Assembly: GCA_023442525.1 (NCBI GenBank) | Contig: JAEZZA010000024.1 | Span: forward strand, 1-61,982 | Source of the DNA: Bacteroidota bacterium | Lineage (GTDB): Bacteria; Bacteroidota; Bacteroidia; Bacteroidales; UBA10428 | Direction: 5' to 3' | DNA: 61,982 nucleotides | Shown: piece after piece, positions 8,045-16,687 of the stretch | Numbering within the stretch: the stretch's first letter is position 1 | Layout of the letters: every line of letters begins with the position of its first letter | Program-made: the position numbers and the translations under genes | Notes under the pieces: model-generated | What the model saw: the letters and a program-made list of their open reading frames with translations, nothing else | Told to the model about the DNA's origin: nothing | The model's database searches: none

Positions 8045-9346
8045 CTATACTGTAATCAGGTTGCTTATCTTTTCTGCAATTTCAACCGTCTCATTTACAT
8101 TCAATGTACTGTTTGTGATCATGGCCGAGTTGCCGTAATACACTCCCTTAACTTTGCTCAGCGGTGAAGGAATGTTTGTTGAATATTCCAATGTATTCAG
8201 TGCAAATACCAGGGGTACTTTAGCCGTCTTCATAAAAAGAAAATCATCCGGCTGCAGGTGCGGGTACATTCTTAACAGCGTGCTTTTATACATCTGATGG
8301 ATTTCTTCATCGGACATGCGGAATATCTCATCTTCGGGATTTGCATATTTAGGCAGATATACCAGTGCATTTCCTCCGAAATTACTCTTATCCGCCAGTG
8401 CCGACATTTCTATCACTCCGGTGAACGGTACCCGGGTATCTGTAATATTGGTCACATAATAGGGCGAGATATCTTTTTTCAAAACCACCGAAGTACATGA
8501 AACACCCATATATCTTATACCTTCGTGTTTCATTCTTTCATCCCCGGGCATGTCTTTCCAACACGCGATTATTTTTGGTGAAGGAATGGTGAATACAACC
8601 CTGCGGCTCTTATACTCCTCGCCATTACTGAATCGGAGCACATGTATTCCATCTTTGGTAGTTAATTCCGAAAGTTGATGTCCCGTAATGACTTTAACCC
8701 CGTTTGATGACAGACAATCCTTTAAAGCCTTCAATACTGTACGATAGCCACCGGGAGCATAACCGAACATTTCCTTCTTTAAGCCGCTTCTCCGCGCAGC
8801 GTACATCCTTTGGATTGTAGCCCAGATAAAGGAAGCAGATGTGTCTTTCATATTATCGCCTAATTTGGCTTTCAGCAATGGCAACCATATTTTCTCAAAT
8901 GTTTTTTTACCCGACCATTTTATCAGCCAATCGGTTACATTTGCCTTTTCGAGCTTCTTCCAGTTATTGGTCATCGAAGCAACCAGTATGGTCAGCCCCA
9001 GTCTGAATTTACTGATCAGCCCCAGTGGCTTGAATGTCAGATACTCTATCGAGTTTGAAAGTGAATGAAGTTTTCCGTCTACATAGAACCCGGTTTTCGT
9101 TTCCACCCAGTTTATATCTTTCTCAATTCCCAGGTCGGTAAGGAGACCCCTGGTTTTAACGTCCGATTTGAGGATCACATGGTAAAATTTATCCCATGTA
9201 AACTGATCTATTTGCCATGAAGCGGCCAATCCGCCAACTTCATCGGCTGCTTCAAAAACAGTGACTTCAAATCCTTTCCGGCTTAATTTCAGAGCCAGGG
9301 TCATGCCCAATATACCACCCCCGATTATCGAGATGTCCTTGCTCAT
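8045..9346 (-). CDS. FAD-dependent amine oxidase/UDP-galactopyranose mutase-like flavoprotein
   Basis: This 433-residue protein begins with the Rossmann FAD motif GGGILGMTLALKLSRKG, followed by EAADEVGGLAASW, the conserved second dinucleotide-contact motif of NAD(P)/FAD oxidoreductases. The C-terminus has YYGNSAMITNSTLNVNETVE, which resembles the flavin-contact end of this superfamily. Known relatives in glycan clusters include protoporphyrinogen-oxidase-like enzymes and UDP-galactopyranose mutase, but the substrate is not evident here. The 4-bp ATGA overlap with the dehydrogenase gene upstream indicates co-translation. It probably works with the deacetylase and two transferases downstream (inference). 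Confidence 0.78.
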   Translation of the reverse strand: MSKDISIIGGGILGMTLALKLSRKGFEVTVFEAADEVGGLAASWQIDQFTWDKFYHVILKSDVKTRGLLTDLGIEKDINWVETKTGFYVDGKLHSLSNSIEYLTFKPLGLISKFRLGLTILVASMTNNWKKLEKANVTDWLIKWSGKKTFEKIWLPLLKAKLGDNMKDTSASFIWATIQRMYAARRSGLKKEMFGYAPGGYRTVLKALKDCLSSNGVKVITGHQLSELTTKDGIHVLRFSNGEEYKSRRVVFTIPSPKIIACWKDMPGDERMKHEGIRYMGVSCTSVVLKKDISPYYVTNITDTRVPFTGVIEMSALADKSNFGGNALVYLPKYANPEDEIFRMSDEEIHQMYKSTLLRMYPHLQPDDFLFMKTAKVPLVFALNTLEYSTNIPSPLSKVKGVYYGNSAMITNSTLNVNETVEIAEKISNLITV

Positions 9347-11082
9347 ACCGGTGTTGAGGTTTGTATTCCTGCAGAATATGCTTTTTCAACCAGGGCGGAT
9401 GCGAATCCCTGGTACTCCGGTACATCCATCACATGGCCCGTATCCTGAATAAGGCAACCGGTTGAACACGATGCGGCCAGCCTTTGCACTTCAGGAAATT
9501 GCACTTGCTGAAAATCGTTTTCGGCGTAATTTTCATTCAGGAATTCACACAACTGGTACACCTCGTTCGCAATGCCTATTTCCATAAGCCTGAACGAAAG
9601 GAATGTAAAGTCAACCAGTTTTTGCGATGGTTCATTCTTTCCTTTTCCAATGCCGGTATAAGCTATATGACCGGGAACAACACCAGGTTCACAGAATGCA
9701 TTGCAGCCATCGTAAATTGCCTTTACCTTATTAGCTTTCTGAATCAGTTCAGCCGGTTTGTTTATATAACATTCGTGAGCAGTGCCCAGTACAATACAAT
9801 CCGCATCGGATACTGCTATTTCCAGATCGTTGGTGAAATACCCGGTCAATTTTAATTTTTCCAGGTTCTGATCGGTCGCCTTTACAAACGGATCATGAAT
9901 GATCACATCGAATTTATCCTTAAGGGCAAGAAGGGCAAACTGAAGGGAAGGACTGTTACGTGTATCTTCGGAGTTGAACCGGTAGGCTGCTCCCAGTACG
10001 GCAATTTTCCTGATATTCAGGTGTCCGAAGGCTTTTTTGATGTGGGTGAGCGACTTCGCCGGGGCCTCGTCATTAATGATCCTCGAGTGAAGGATCAGGC
10101 TGTTTGAATGGTCGCATCCGGCAAGGTATTTTCTCCACCAGAGCAGAATACCATCCTTGGGAAGGCAATGACCTCCCACACCCAGCATGGGGATGAGTAT
10201 ACCGCCACAAGGGACTTCATTGGGGTTGGCACTTGCCGAATCTTCCTGCTGCAGTCTTTTGTTTACTTCAATTCTCAGTGTATGGAAATCAATATTATTT
10301 TCATCGCAATAGCGGGCAATTTCTGCCGAAAATGCAATTCTTACATCGCGATAAGCATTCTCCAGTGTTTTGGTCACTTCGGCAGTCATGCTGTTCGTCA
10401 TATGCAGCCTGGCTTTGCGTACAATATGCTTGTAAATTTCATGTATCATCCGGGGCGTTTCGGGATGCAAACCGGCAATGAGTTTATCGGCCAGTGTAAT
10501 TCTTTCAACCAGTCGACCCGGCATTACCCGGTTGGGACTATTCCCGAGCAATATATCCTTACCCTCGGTGAGACCGTATTTTTCAAAATGACTTTTGATC
10601 AGTGTCGACATCGAAGAGGGCGCCAGTGTCGATTCAAAAACGATCAGCGGTATTTTACCGGCAGGTCTTTTCTGAAGTGCAGCGGCCAGGCGATCCAGCC
10701 CTTCAAACAACGGTTTGTAATCGGGTCCGAAACCGTCTTTATCGGTCTGAATGGAGATCAGAACTACATCGGCATCGGATATGGAATCATAGTCGTGACT
10801 GGCACTCAGCAATCCTTCTTTCACACATCTCGCTGTTATCTCATCCAAACCGGGTTCTATTCCGCCGATCACCGACCTGCCCTGGTTGATGGCATCGACT
10901 TTCCAGCCTGAATTCCTTGAATTTCTTTGAATAACAACCACTCTGGCTGGTTCATCACTGCCAATTTTAATTCGTGCGTCTGCAAGAAGTGCAGCCATGG
11001 GCATACCGACAATTCCCGGGCCTACAACGCCTATCTTGCGAACTGTCCAGTCAAATACGGTTTCTGAAAGTGTAATTCTCAT
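9343..11082 (-). CDS. Nucleotide-sugar 6-dehydrogenase (UDP-HexNAc type) with long C-terminus
   Basis: An N-terminal NAD-binding domain (KIGVVGPGIVGMPMA) precedes the central domain with ENAYRDVRIAFSAEIARY and the catalytic cysteine in GVGGHCLPKDG. The C-terminal UDP-binding domain has AVLGAAYRFNSEDTRNSP. The GGHC form and the ENAYRD motif are nearer to WecC/WbpA-like UDP-N-acetylhexosamine dehydrogenases than to UDP-glucose dehydrogenase (GGSC). At 579 residues it is about 130 longer than usual. There is an insert after the first Rossmann strands and a C-terminal tail of roughly 110 residues with no motif I recognise. It supplies a uronic acid precursor to the capsule. Its start abuts the asparagine synthase stop with no gap. 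Confidence 0.85.
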   Translation of the reverse strand: MRITLSETVFDWTVRKIGVVGPGIVGMPMAALLADARIKIGSDEPARVVVIQRNSRNSGWKVDAINQGRSVIGGIEPGLDEITARCVKEGLLSASHDYDSISDADVVLISIQTDKDGFGPDYKPLFEGLDRLAAALQKRPAGKIPLIVFESTLAPSSMSTLIKSHFEKYGLTEGKDILLGNSPNRVMPGRLVERITLADKLIAGLHPETPRMIHEIYKHIVRKARLHMTNSMTAEVTKTLENAYRDVRIAFSAEIARYCDENNIDFHTLRIEVNKRLQQEDSASANPNEVPCGGILIPMLGVGGHCLPKDGILLWWRKYLAGCDHSNSLILHSRIINDEAPAKSLTHIKKAFGHLNIRKIAVLGAAYRFNSEDTRNSPSLQFALLALKDKFDVIIHDPFVKATDQNLEKLKLTGYFTNDLEIAVSDADCIVLGTAHECYINKPAELIQKANKVKAIYDGCNAFCEPGVVPGHIAYTGIGKGKNEPSQKLVDFTFLSFRLMEIGIANEVYQLCEFLNENYAENDFQQVQFPEVQRLAASCSTGCLIQDTGHVMDVPEYQGFASALVEKAYSAGIQTSTPV

Positions 11083-12963
11083 TTATATCTGTTTATCTAT
11101 AAAGGTTTCATACCATAACTCCATGCATAGAATTCCCCATAATTGCCTGCTGTATGGCACCTCAAGATCCACCATTCTTAAAAGCTGATCTCTGTTATAA
11201 ATATCTCTTTTCGATGCTTTCATTAATATGTCGCAAACGAAATCCCTGGCTTCGCCTTGCGCCCATATATGAAGGGGCACCGGAAATCCCATTTTATCTT
11301 TCCGGTTAAGGATCTCCTCAGGAAGCATGTAACCCATAGTCGTCTTGAGCAGGTACTTCATTTCTCCGCCGGCAAATTTCATACGCGGAGGAACCGACGC
11401 CAGGAGATCCACTATACGCCTGTCGAGCAGCGGCACGCGCGATTCAATAGTCGACGCCATGCTCATCCGGTCTTCGACCTGCAATAAGGCAGGCAGACTT
11501 CCGAACATGTCAAAATGCGACATTTTATTGATGTACGACTGTGTATTGGGGTCGTTGAATAACCTCTGAAATCTGATGAACGTGTTGTCCTTGTCCTGTT
11601 CACCATAAAAGTCGGGATTGTAAATTCCCATACTTCCGTTCATCCGGTCGATCAGGTGAAAATACCTCCGGTCCATCGCTTCAAATAATTCCTTCGACCA
11701 GAATTTCTTCATCATGGGTTCATACTGGCTCAGGTAGCGAAGATTCGGAAGTATCGAATGAAGTGTCACTATATGGTTGCCTTCTTCGGAACTCTCGTGT
11801 ATCATGCCTTTAAGCGCCTGCTCGAGGTAAGCGATTACGTACCGGGCGTAGCCGCAGAATATTTCATCACCTCCCTGGCCGCCTAATACAACGGTAGCGT
11901 TCTCCGATGCAAGTTTGGAAACCATGTACTGGGGGAATGATCCGGGTCCGGCAACCGGCTCATCGAGACAGTAAACAATTTCAGGAAGATAATTAACAAA
12001 ATCCTCTGCCGTGGGATAAATGAAATGCTGCTGCGCATTTACAGCCGACCCTGTTATACGTGAATAGTGCGTTTCATCAAAATTGCTCCCCTCCTTAAAT
12101 CCCCCGGTGAAGGTTTGGATCGGTTCTTTCAGCATGGAGGCTGCCACAACAGTGACGATACTCGAATCGATACCGCCGCTGAGATAAGCACCAATTGAAG
12201 TATCGGTCCGCAGTTGCATGCGTACTGTATCTTTGATCAGGCGGTCGAGTTCGTGAATAAAATATTCCTCGGTATGAAAAGTATCGATGCTGAAATCAGG
12301 GTTCCAGTATTTCACCGTCTTTATCGAATAATCATTCAGGTCAATCTCCATAAAATGACCCGGGCTCACCTTGTAAATTTTATTAAAGAAAGTATCGCCG
12401 TTTAGCACAAACTGAAAGGTGAGATATTCCTTCATCGCAGGAATATTTACTTCACGTTTTACAACGGGATGACGTAACAGAGCCTTTATTTCAGATGCAA
12501 ACAGAATATGATTGTCGTCCACAAAATAATATAGTGGCTTGATCCCAAAATGGTCACGGCATAAGATGACCTGTTTCCGGCGCGAATCGTACAGGGCAAA
12601 TGCAAACATGCCGTTCAGCTGGTTAATGCACCCGGTACCGTATTCATCATACATCCTGAGAATCACTTCCGTATCGGTATCTGTCGAAAATGTATAACCC
12701 TTGCTGATAAGTTCTGATCTCAGTTCCGGATAATTGTAAATGGCACCGTTAAAAACAATCGTCAGATTTCCCGAAGTCATTGGCTGACTCCCTTTTTTCA
12801 GATCGAAAATCGCAAGCCGCTTGTGATAAAATGCAATATTATTTTCTGAAAAAGATCCCTCCCCGTCCTTTCCTCGATGGCTTAATGTATCGGCCATAGC
12901 AGTAAGTATCACCGCATCGGGCGTTGATTGATCTTTATTTATTATTCCTGTAATACCACACAT
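11083..12963 (-). CDS. asnB: Asparagine synthase (glutamine-hydrolysing)-like amidotransferase
   Basis: The protein starts MCGITGIIN, so after methionine removal Cys2 is the N-terminal nucleophile of a class II glutamine amidotransferase domain (residues 1-190). The synthetase domain contains the ATP pyrophosphatase P-loop SGGIDSSIV near residue 260. Length (626) is normal. Copies inside surface-polysaccharide loci often amidate uronic acids of the glycan rather than making free asparagine, and this one sits directly upstream of a nucleotide-sugar dehydrogenase that would create the carboxyl group. That role is inference; housekeeping asparagine synthesis cannot be excluded. A 105-bp gap separates it from the gene upstream. 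Confidence 0.88.
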   Translation of the reverse strand: MCGITGIINKDQSTPDAVILTAMADTLSHRGKDGEGSFSENNIAFYHKRLAIFDLKKGSQPMTSGNLTIVFNGAIYNYPELRSELISKGYTFSTDTDTEVILRMYDEYGTGCINQLNGMFAFALYDSRRKQVILCRDHFGIKPLYYFVDDNHILFASEIKALLRHPVVKREVNIPAMKEYLTFQFVLNGDTFFNKIYKVSPGHFMEIDLNDYSIKTVKYWNPDFSIDTFHTEEYFIHELDRLIKDTVRMQLRTDTSIGAYLSGGIDSSIVTVVAASMLKEPIQTFTGGFKEGSNFDETHYSRITGSAVNAQQHFIYPTAEDFVNYLPEIVYCLDEPVAGPGSFPQYMVSKLASENATVVLGGQGGDEIFCGYARYVIAYLEQALKGMIHESSEEGNHIVTLHSILPNLRYLSQYEPMMKKFWSKELFEAMDRRYFHLIDRMNGSMGIYNPDFYGEQDKDNTFIRFQRLFNDPNTQSYINKMSHFDMFGSLPALLQVEDRMSMASTIESRVPLLDRRIVDLLASVPPRMKFAGGEMKYLLKTTMGYMLPEEILNRKDKMGFPVPLHIWAQGEARDFVCDILMKASKRDIYNRDQLLRMVDLEVPYSRQLWGILCMELWYETFIDKQI

Positions 12964-13068
12964 GGGAACTGCTTTGAAAATTACTTACGAAAGTTTGGGT
13001 CCGAAGTAACAAAATCTTGATAACCGTCGTGATGATAAGGATATATAGGCTCATTACTTCGATAAAAA

Positions 13069-13911
13069 TTATTGTATACTGATCTCGGCTGCATTTTTCC
13101 AATCGTACATCCGGTCGGCTTCCAGCATACTGTAAAATCTGAAATCGGCCAGCACCCGGTTGAATTTAGCAAAGGCACCCTTCAAACCGTAATACGACTT
13201 CATTTTCTGAAGTAACGACAGCCTGTCAAGCACCGGCTGTTCATCATCAAAATCTCGGGGGTGGAAATACGACATAATGTAAGGCCCGGTTGAAATTTTC
13301 CATTCAAGGAACCAGTATGGAAAAAACCTGAAATAACCGCCTCCTGAGAATACATACGGCCTGCCCAGAAAACTGCCTGTATTCATGGGAAATTCCTTAA
13401 TCCTCAATCCGTTGATAGACACGATCGTCGGTCTGTCGGTTCCGAATTCAGGGAAACCCCCATTTGCCCGTCGTGATGGAAATATCGATGAATCAATTTC
13501 AATTCCGTATTTGCCAAGTACTTCAAATGCCCATTTGTTTTGTTTGGTAATAGAGAATACAGGCGCCCGGTACATGATGATCTTTTGTCCCGTGGCATCC
13601 TCAATACTCTTGATTGCTCTTTCGGTATCCCGCGAAAACTCCTTTTTGTCGAATTTGGTAAGCAGTTCATGAATATCGGAATGACAGCCTATTTCATGGC
13701 CTTCCGACACAATTTTCCGCAGAATATCAGGATAAGTCCTGGCTATCCAGCCCAGGCAGAAAAACGTGGCTTTCTGTCCGTGTTCATTCAACGTCTCCAG
13801 TATTCTGTCGGTGTTTTTGTAGATTCTGACTTCATAATTATGCCATTCTACATCAGTTGCATTACTGTCGCAATGAAACCATTCTTCCAGATCAATTGTG
13901 AGAATCTTCAT
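13069..13911 (-). CDS. NodB-family polysaccharide deacetylase
   Basis: This is a 280-residue NodB domain beginning MKILTIDLEEWFHC (catalytic Asp in DLEE), with HEIGCHSDIHE near residue 80 (HxxxH-type metal site) and YRAPVFSIT near residue 118. The DLEEWFH form is like deacetylases found in exopolysaccharide loci with DUF3473-type C-termini. No signal peptide is visible, so cytoplasmic action is likely. I chose the ATG at 13911; an ORF extension upstream overlaps the acyltransferase gene. It is the second NodB gene of the locus and is not closely similar to the one at 7095. The start overlaps the preceding gene by 20 bp. Confidence 0.85.
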   Translation of the reverse strand: MKILTIDLEEWFHCDSNATDVEWHNYEVRIYKNTDRILETLNEHGQKATFFCLGWIARTYPDILRKIVSEGHEIGCHSDIHELLTKFDKKEFSRDTERAIKSIEDATGQKIIMYRAPVFSITKQNKWAFEVLGKYGIEIDSSIFPSRRANGGFPEFGTDRPTIVSINGLRIKEFPMNTGSFLGRPYVFSGGGYFRFFPYWFLEWKISTGPYIMSYFHPRDFDDEQPVLDRLSLLQKMKSYYGLKGAFAKFNRVLADFRFYSMLEADRMYDWKNAAEISIQ

Positions 13912-14470
13912 TTTTTCTGTATTTGATAATACGAGCCGGAACACCTCCGGCAATTGCATTCTCGGGAATGTCGTGTGTAACTACTGCACCTGCTGCAATT
14001 ACAGCTCCGTCACTGATCTTCACACCCGAAGTCAGTACGCAGTTCGAACCAATCCATACATCGTTTCCAATGTTAATATCGGCTTCAGCCCGATCCTGAT
14101 AGGTCATGGGTATACCATTCAGTTCCGTGCCATGATTGCCGCAGAGTACCTTTGTACCGGGGCCGACCAGCACATTATCGCCGAAAGAAATTCTTGAATT
14201 CTTTTCAGCCCAGATACAGCAATCCATCGTGATCCTTACATTATCTCCAAGGTAGATGTTCTGGGCATTGCGTATGGAAGCCCTGGAATGAATACGGTAA
14301 TTCCTGGTCTGAGTGTTTATTCTCGCCCGCCACAATACATGTTCATGGAGATAATACAAAAATGATGAGGCCAGCGCCTTGATAAACGAAAGTGAAAAAA
14401 GCGCTGAAAATACCTCAGCTGTGAGGGACATTACTTTACCCCTGTACCAACGATTGCTTTCGGCCTTCAT
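13892..14470 (-). CDS. Left-handed beta-helix (hexapeptide) acyltransferase
   Basis: The protein has imperfect hexapeptide repeats from about residue 60 to 180 (for example IYLGDNVRI, ISFGDNVLVGPGTKVLCG, INIGNDVWIGSNCVLTSGVKISDGAVIAAGAVVTHDIPENAIAGGVPARII). This is the signature of CysE/LacA/WbbJ-type O-acetyltransferases that use acetyl-CoA. The histidine in LCGNHGTEL would be the catalytic base. The first 45 residues contain a hydrophobic stretch (LFSLSFIKALASSFLYYL) that may associate with the membrane. It probably acetylates a repeat-unit sugar. It overlaps the glycosyltransferase upstream by 35 bp. Confidence 0.88.
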   Translation of the reverse strand: MKAESNRWYRGKVMSLTAEVFSALFSLSFIKALASSFLYYLHEHVLWRARINTQTRNYRIHSRASIRNAQNIYLGDNVRITMDCCIWAEKNSRISFGDNVLVGPGTKVLCGNHGTELNGIPMTYQDRAEADINIGNDVWIGSNCVLTSGVKISDGAVIAAGAVVTHDIPENAIAGGVPARIIKYRKNEDSHN

Positions 14471-15659
14471 AAGAGACTTCTTTTATGAGATCATGAAATA
14501 AGGGTATCGTACTTTGTATAGAGTAGCCCGATTCGGCAACAGATCTTGCAATGGCTGCCCTGGATTTAACTTCATCGGATTCGCTGATTTTCCTGAACAG
14601 TTCGGCAGTTTTTTGAGGATCGCCGGGTTCTATCCACCACCCGCAGTTTGTTTCGCGTATCAGCATTTCCACTTCCGAATCGCGGTCAACCACACCAATT
14701 ATCGGCTTGCCTGCAGCCAGATAAGTATAGGTTTTACTGGGAATTCCAATGCCTTTCCTGCCGGGCTGCAGTGATACCAATCCCGCATCTCCTGCATTCA
14801 GGAAATCGTTCGACCATGTCCGGTCAATAGAGTCAAGCAGCGTTACATTCTCCAGATTATACTTTTTTATCAGATCGCGGGCAGTCTTGAATTTTGCTCC
14901 CTCTCCGATCATCAGCAGGTGTATGTGCGGCTGTTCTTTCAGGAGTTTCATGGCTTTCAGAATGTTTTCAATGTCCTGTGCCCTTCCGATATTTCCGGTA
15001 AAGAGAATCACAAACTTGCCGGTAAGCCCTAACTTATTGGCCATTTCATTGGTCTCCTTAGGCATGGGTCTAATGAAATCCACATCGGCAAAGTTTGGAA
15101 TGTACCTGATAATCGCATCAGAACCTCTGATCTTGCCTTTCATAGTTTTTTCCATATCTCTTCCTATCACTATTATTCGATCGGCCCTGCGGTAGGCATA
15201 ATTGAAAAGTCGAAGTGTGGTTTTGTATATGGGGTTAGTGTTCTTTACCACTCCTGCAATTACCAGGTTTTCGGGGAAAAGGTCATGAGCGAGAAAACAC
15301 AGCCTGAAACCTTTGAATTTCTTTAAAATTCCCATGAGAAAAATAATAGGGGCCGGATTGGTCACAACCAGCACGACGTCGTTTCTTTTGATTAGCCGTG
15401 CCGATTTCCAAATTAATCTGAAACTTAAAAGCAACAGCTTAAATATCCGTTGCGAAAACTTATTCTTATCCAGAAATGAATCACGGGTACGGTAAATCTT
15501 CACCCCGTTGATCATCTCCTCTGCCGATCCGTGCGCGGTTGTTGTAATAACGTTTACCGGGGCGTAACCTGCCAGTCCCTCACTGATCCGGGTAATCAGG
15601 TACGATGTCGTATTCCCGCATGGATAATAATGTTCCGATACAATCCAGATGTTACTCAT
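14436..15659 (-). CDS. GT4 glycosyltransferase, WbuB-like
   Basis: This 407-residue GT-B enzyme opens with IWIVSEHYYPCGNTTSYLI, like WbuB-family enzymes. It has the C-terminal GT4 signature: FTGNIGRAQDIENILKAMKLL, HLLMIGEGAK, and a donor-binding region GIGIPSKTYTYLAAGKPIIG. WbuB of E. coli transfers N-acetyl-L-fucosamine, and the locus carries a complete UDP-L-FucNAc pathway, so L-FucNAc transfer is a reasonable but untested guess. The central hydrophobic stretch (APIIFLMGIL) may help membrane contact. The stop overlaps the acyltransferase start, and the start overlaps the propeller-like gene by 4 bp. Confidence 0.85.
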   Translation of the reverse strand: MSNIWIVSEHYYPCGNTTSYLITRISEGLAGYAPVNVITTTAHGSAEEMINGVKIYRTRDSFLDKNKFSQRIFKLLLLSFRLIWKSARLIKRNDVVLVVTNPAPIIFLMGILKKFKGFRLCFLAHDLFPENLVIAGVVKNTNPIYKTTLRLFNYAYRRADRIIVIGRDMEKTMKGKIRGSDAIIRYIPNFADVDFIRPMPKETNEMANKLGLTGKFVILFTGNIGRAQDIENILKAMKLLKEQPHIHLLMIGEGAKFKTARDLIKKYNLENVTLLDSIDRTWSNDFLNAGDAGLVSLQPGRKGIGIPSKTYTYLAAGKPIIGVVDRDSEVEMLIRETNCGWWIEPGDPQKTAELFRKISESDEVKSRAAIARSVAESGYSIQSTIPLFHDLIKEVSYEGRKQSLVQG

Positions 15660-16687
15660 CGATTTTCAGATAATTCATTAAAGTCTATTTCAACAGTACA
15701 TCCATCAATTTCTTCCAGGGCATGCCCCGAGAAATAGAGTGCTGATGCCGGTGTGTTGCGGTAATGGGGAAACCGGATATTCCCAAACTGAAATAAATTA
15801 ATGTTCAGTTTATCCTTTTTGTAACGTGCAATGATTTTCCATTCAAGGCCTTTATATGAATACCACAGGTACGAATCCCGGTCGGTATTTACCTCCGAGG
15901 GTTCCACTGTGGTGCTTACAAATAAATGATCACCCGTCATGCATGAATTGATCACGGATCCCTGCACCCGCTTCAGTTCGGTCAGTGCGTAATCTTTACG
16001 GCTCATCGAGTATATGCTGTTGATTCTGCAAGGTGAATCGGTTCCGTATATGATCCGGTCCTCCAGAAACAGCAAGGTGCAGGTACGGTATCGCTGATCT
16101 CCGCCCGCTGCAATGGTAACGGTGCGGAACCTGTCGTCTGTAAAGGCTATCAGGCACTCACCGTTTTCATCACCCGTGGTGATCCAAAGCTTTCCTGACC
16201 AGGGATCCTTATATATTCCGTGAATATGTCTTATGGTCCCTGCACCGAACGTGTACACGATCTGCCAGGTGTGACATCCGTCGAACGAGCCGTAAACATG
16301 AACTTCACCTCGTTCAGGGTTGGGGTAGTATTCTCCAAAATAGATGGCTCCGTCGCTGTCTTCACAAATATTCATTGGCCGCGAACCACGCGGTACACGA
16401 AATGTCTTTACAAAATGTTTAGAATCCTTTTCCTGCAGAAAGATCCCTTTTCTGGCGATACATATCCTGTTTCCGTTACTTAGCGTTAACAGCCTGTGTA
16501 CTTCAGCCCTGAACATTCTCCGGGTGCGACTGAACTTCGATAAGAATGCATGAACCGGGTCATCAATCTTCGCTACATACTTACTGCTGCCGCTCTCATC
16601 CATGGTAAATATCCTGTAACCCGATGCTCCCAGCAACAGGCTGCCATCAACCTCAACGATTCTTATATTGTCGTACTTCTTAGGCAT
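15656..16687 (-). CDS. Uncharacterised beta-propeller-like protein in glycan locus
   Basis: I do not recognise a named family. The 343 residues show repeated beta-strand patterns with Asp/Gly/Trp turns (GEVHVYGSFDGCHTWQIVY, SGKLWITTGDENGECLIAF, DRDSYLWYSYKGLEWKIIARY), which resembles BNR/sialidase-type Asp-box propellers. There is no signal peptide or membrane segment, so it appears cytoplasmic. It is translationally coupled on both sides: a 4-bp overlap with the WbuB-like gene and an 8-bp overlap with a GT4 gene. A glycan-binding, scaffolding or hydrolase role are all possible, and no catalytic residues can be assigned. Confidence 0.7.
   Translation of the reverse strand: MPKKYDNIRIVEVDGSLLLGASGYRIFTMDESGSSKYVAKIDDPVHAFLSKFSRTRRMFRAEVHRLLTLSNGNRICIARKGIFLQEKDSKHFVKTFRVPRGSRPMNICEDSDGAIYFGEYYPNPERGEVHVYGSFDGCHTWQIVYTFGAGTIRHIHGIYKDPWSGKLWITTGDENGECLIAFTDDRFRTVTIAAGGDQRYRTCTLLFLEDRIIYGTDSPCRINSIYSMSRKDYALTELKRVQGSVINSCMTGDHLFVSTTVEPSEVNTDRDSYLWYSYKGLEWKIIARYKKDKLNINLFQFGNIRFPHYRNTPASALYFSGHALEEIDGCTVEIDFNELSENR

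Noticed and set aside
12981..13178. Small minus-strand ORF between the deacetylase and asparagine synthase genes
   Set aside because: It overlaps the deacetylase in another frame and lacks coding features.
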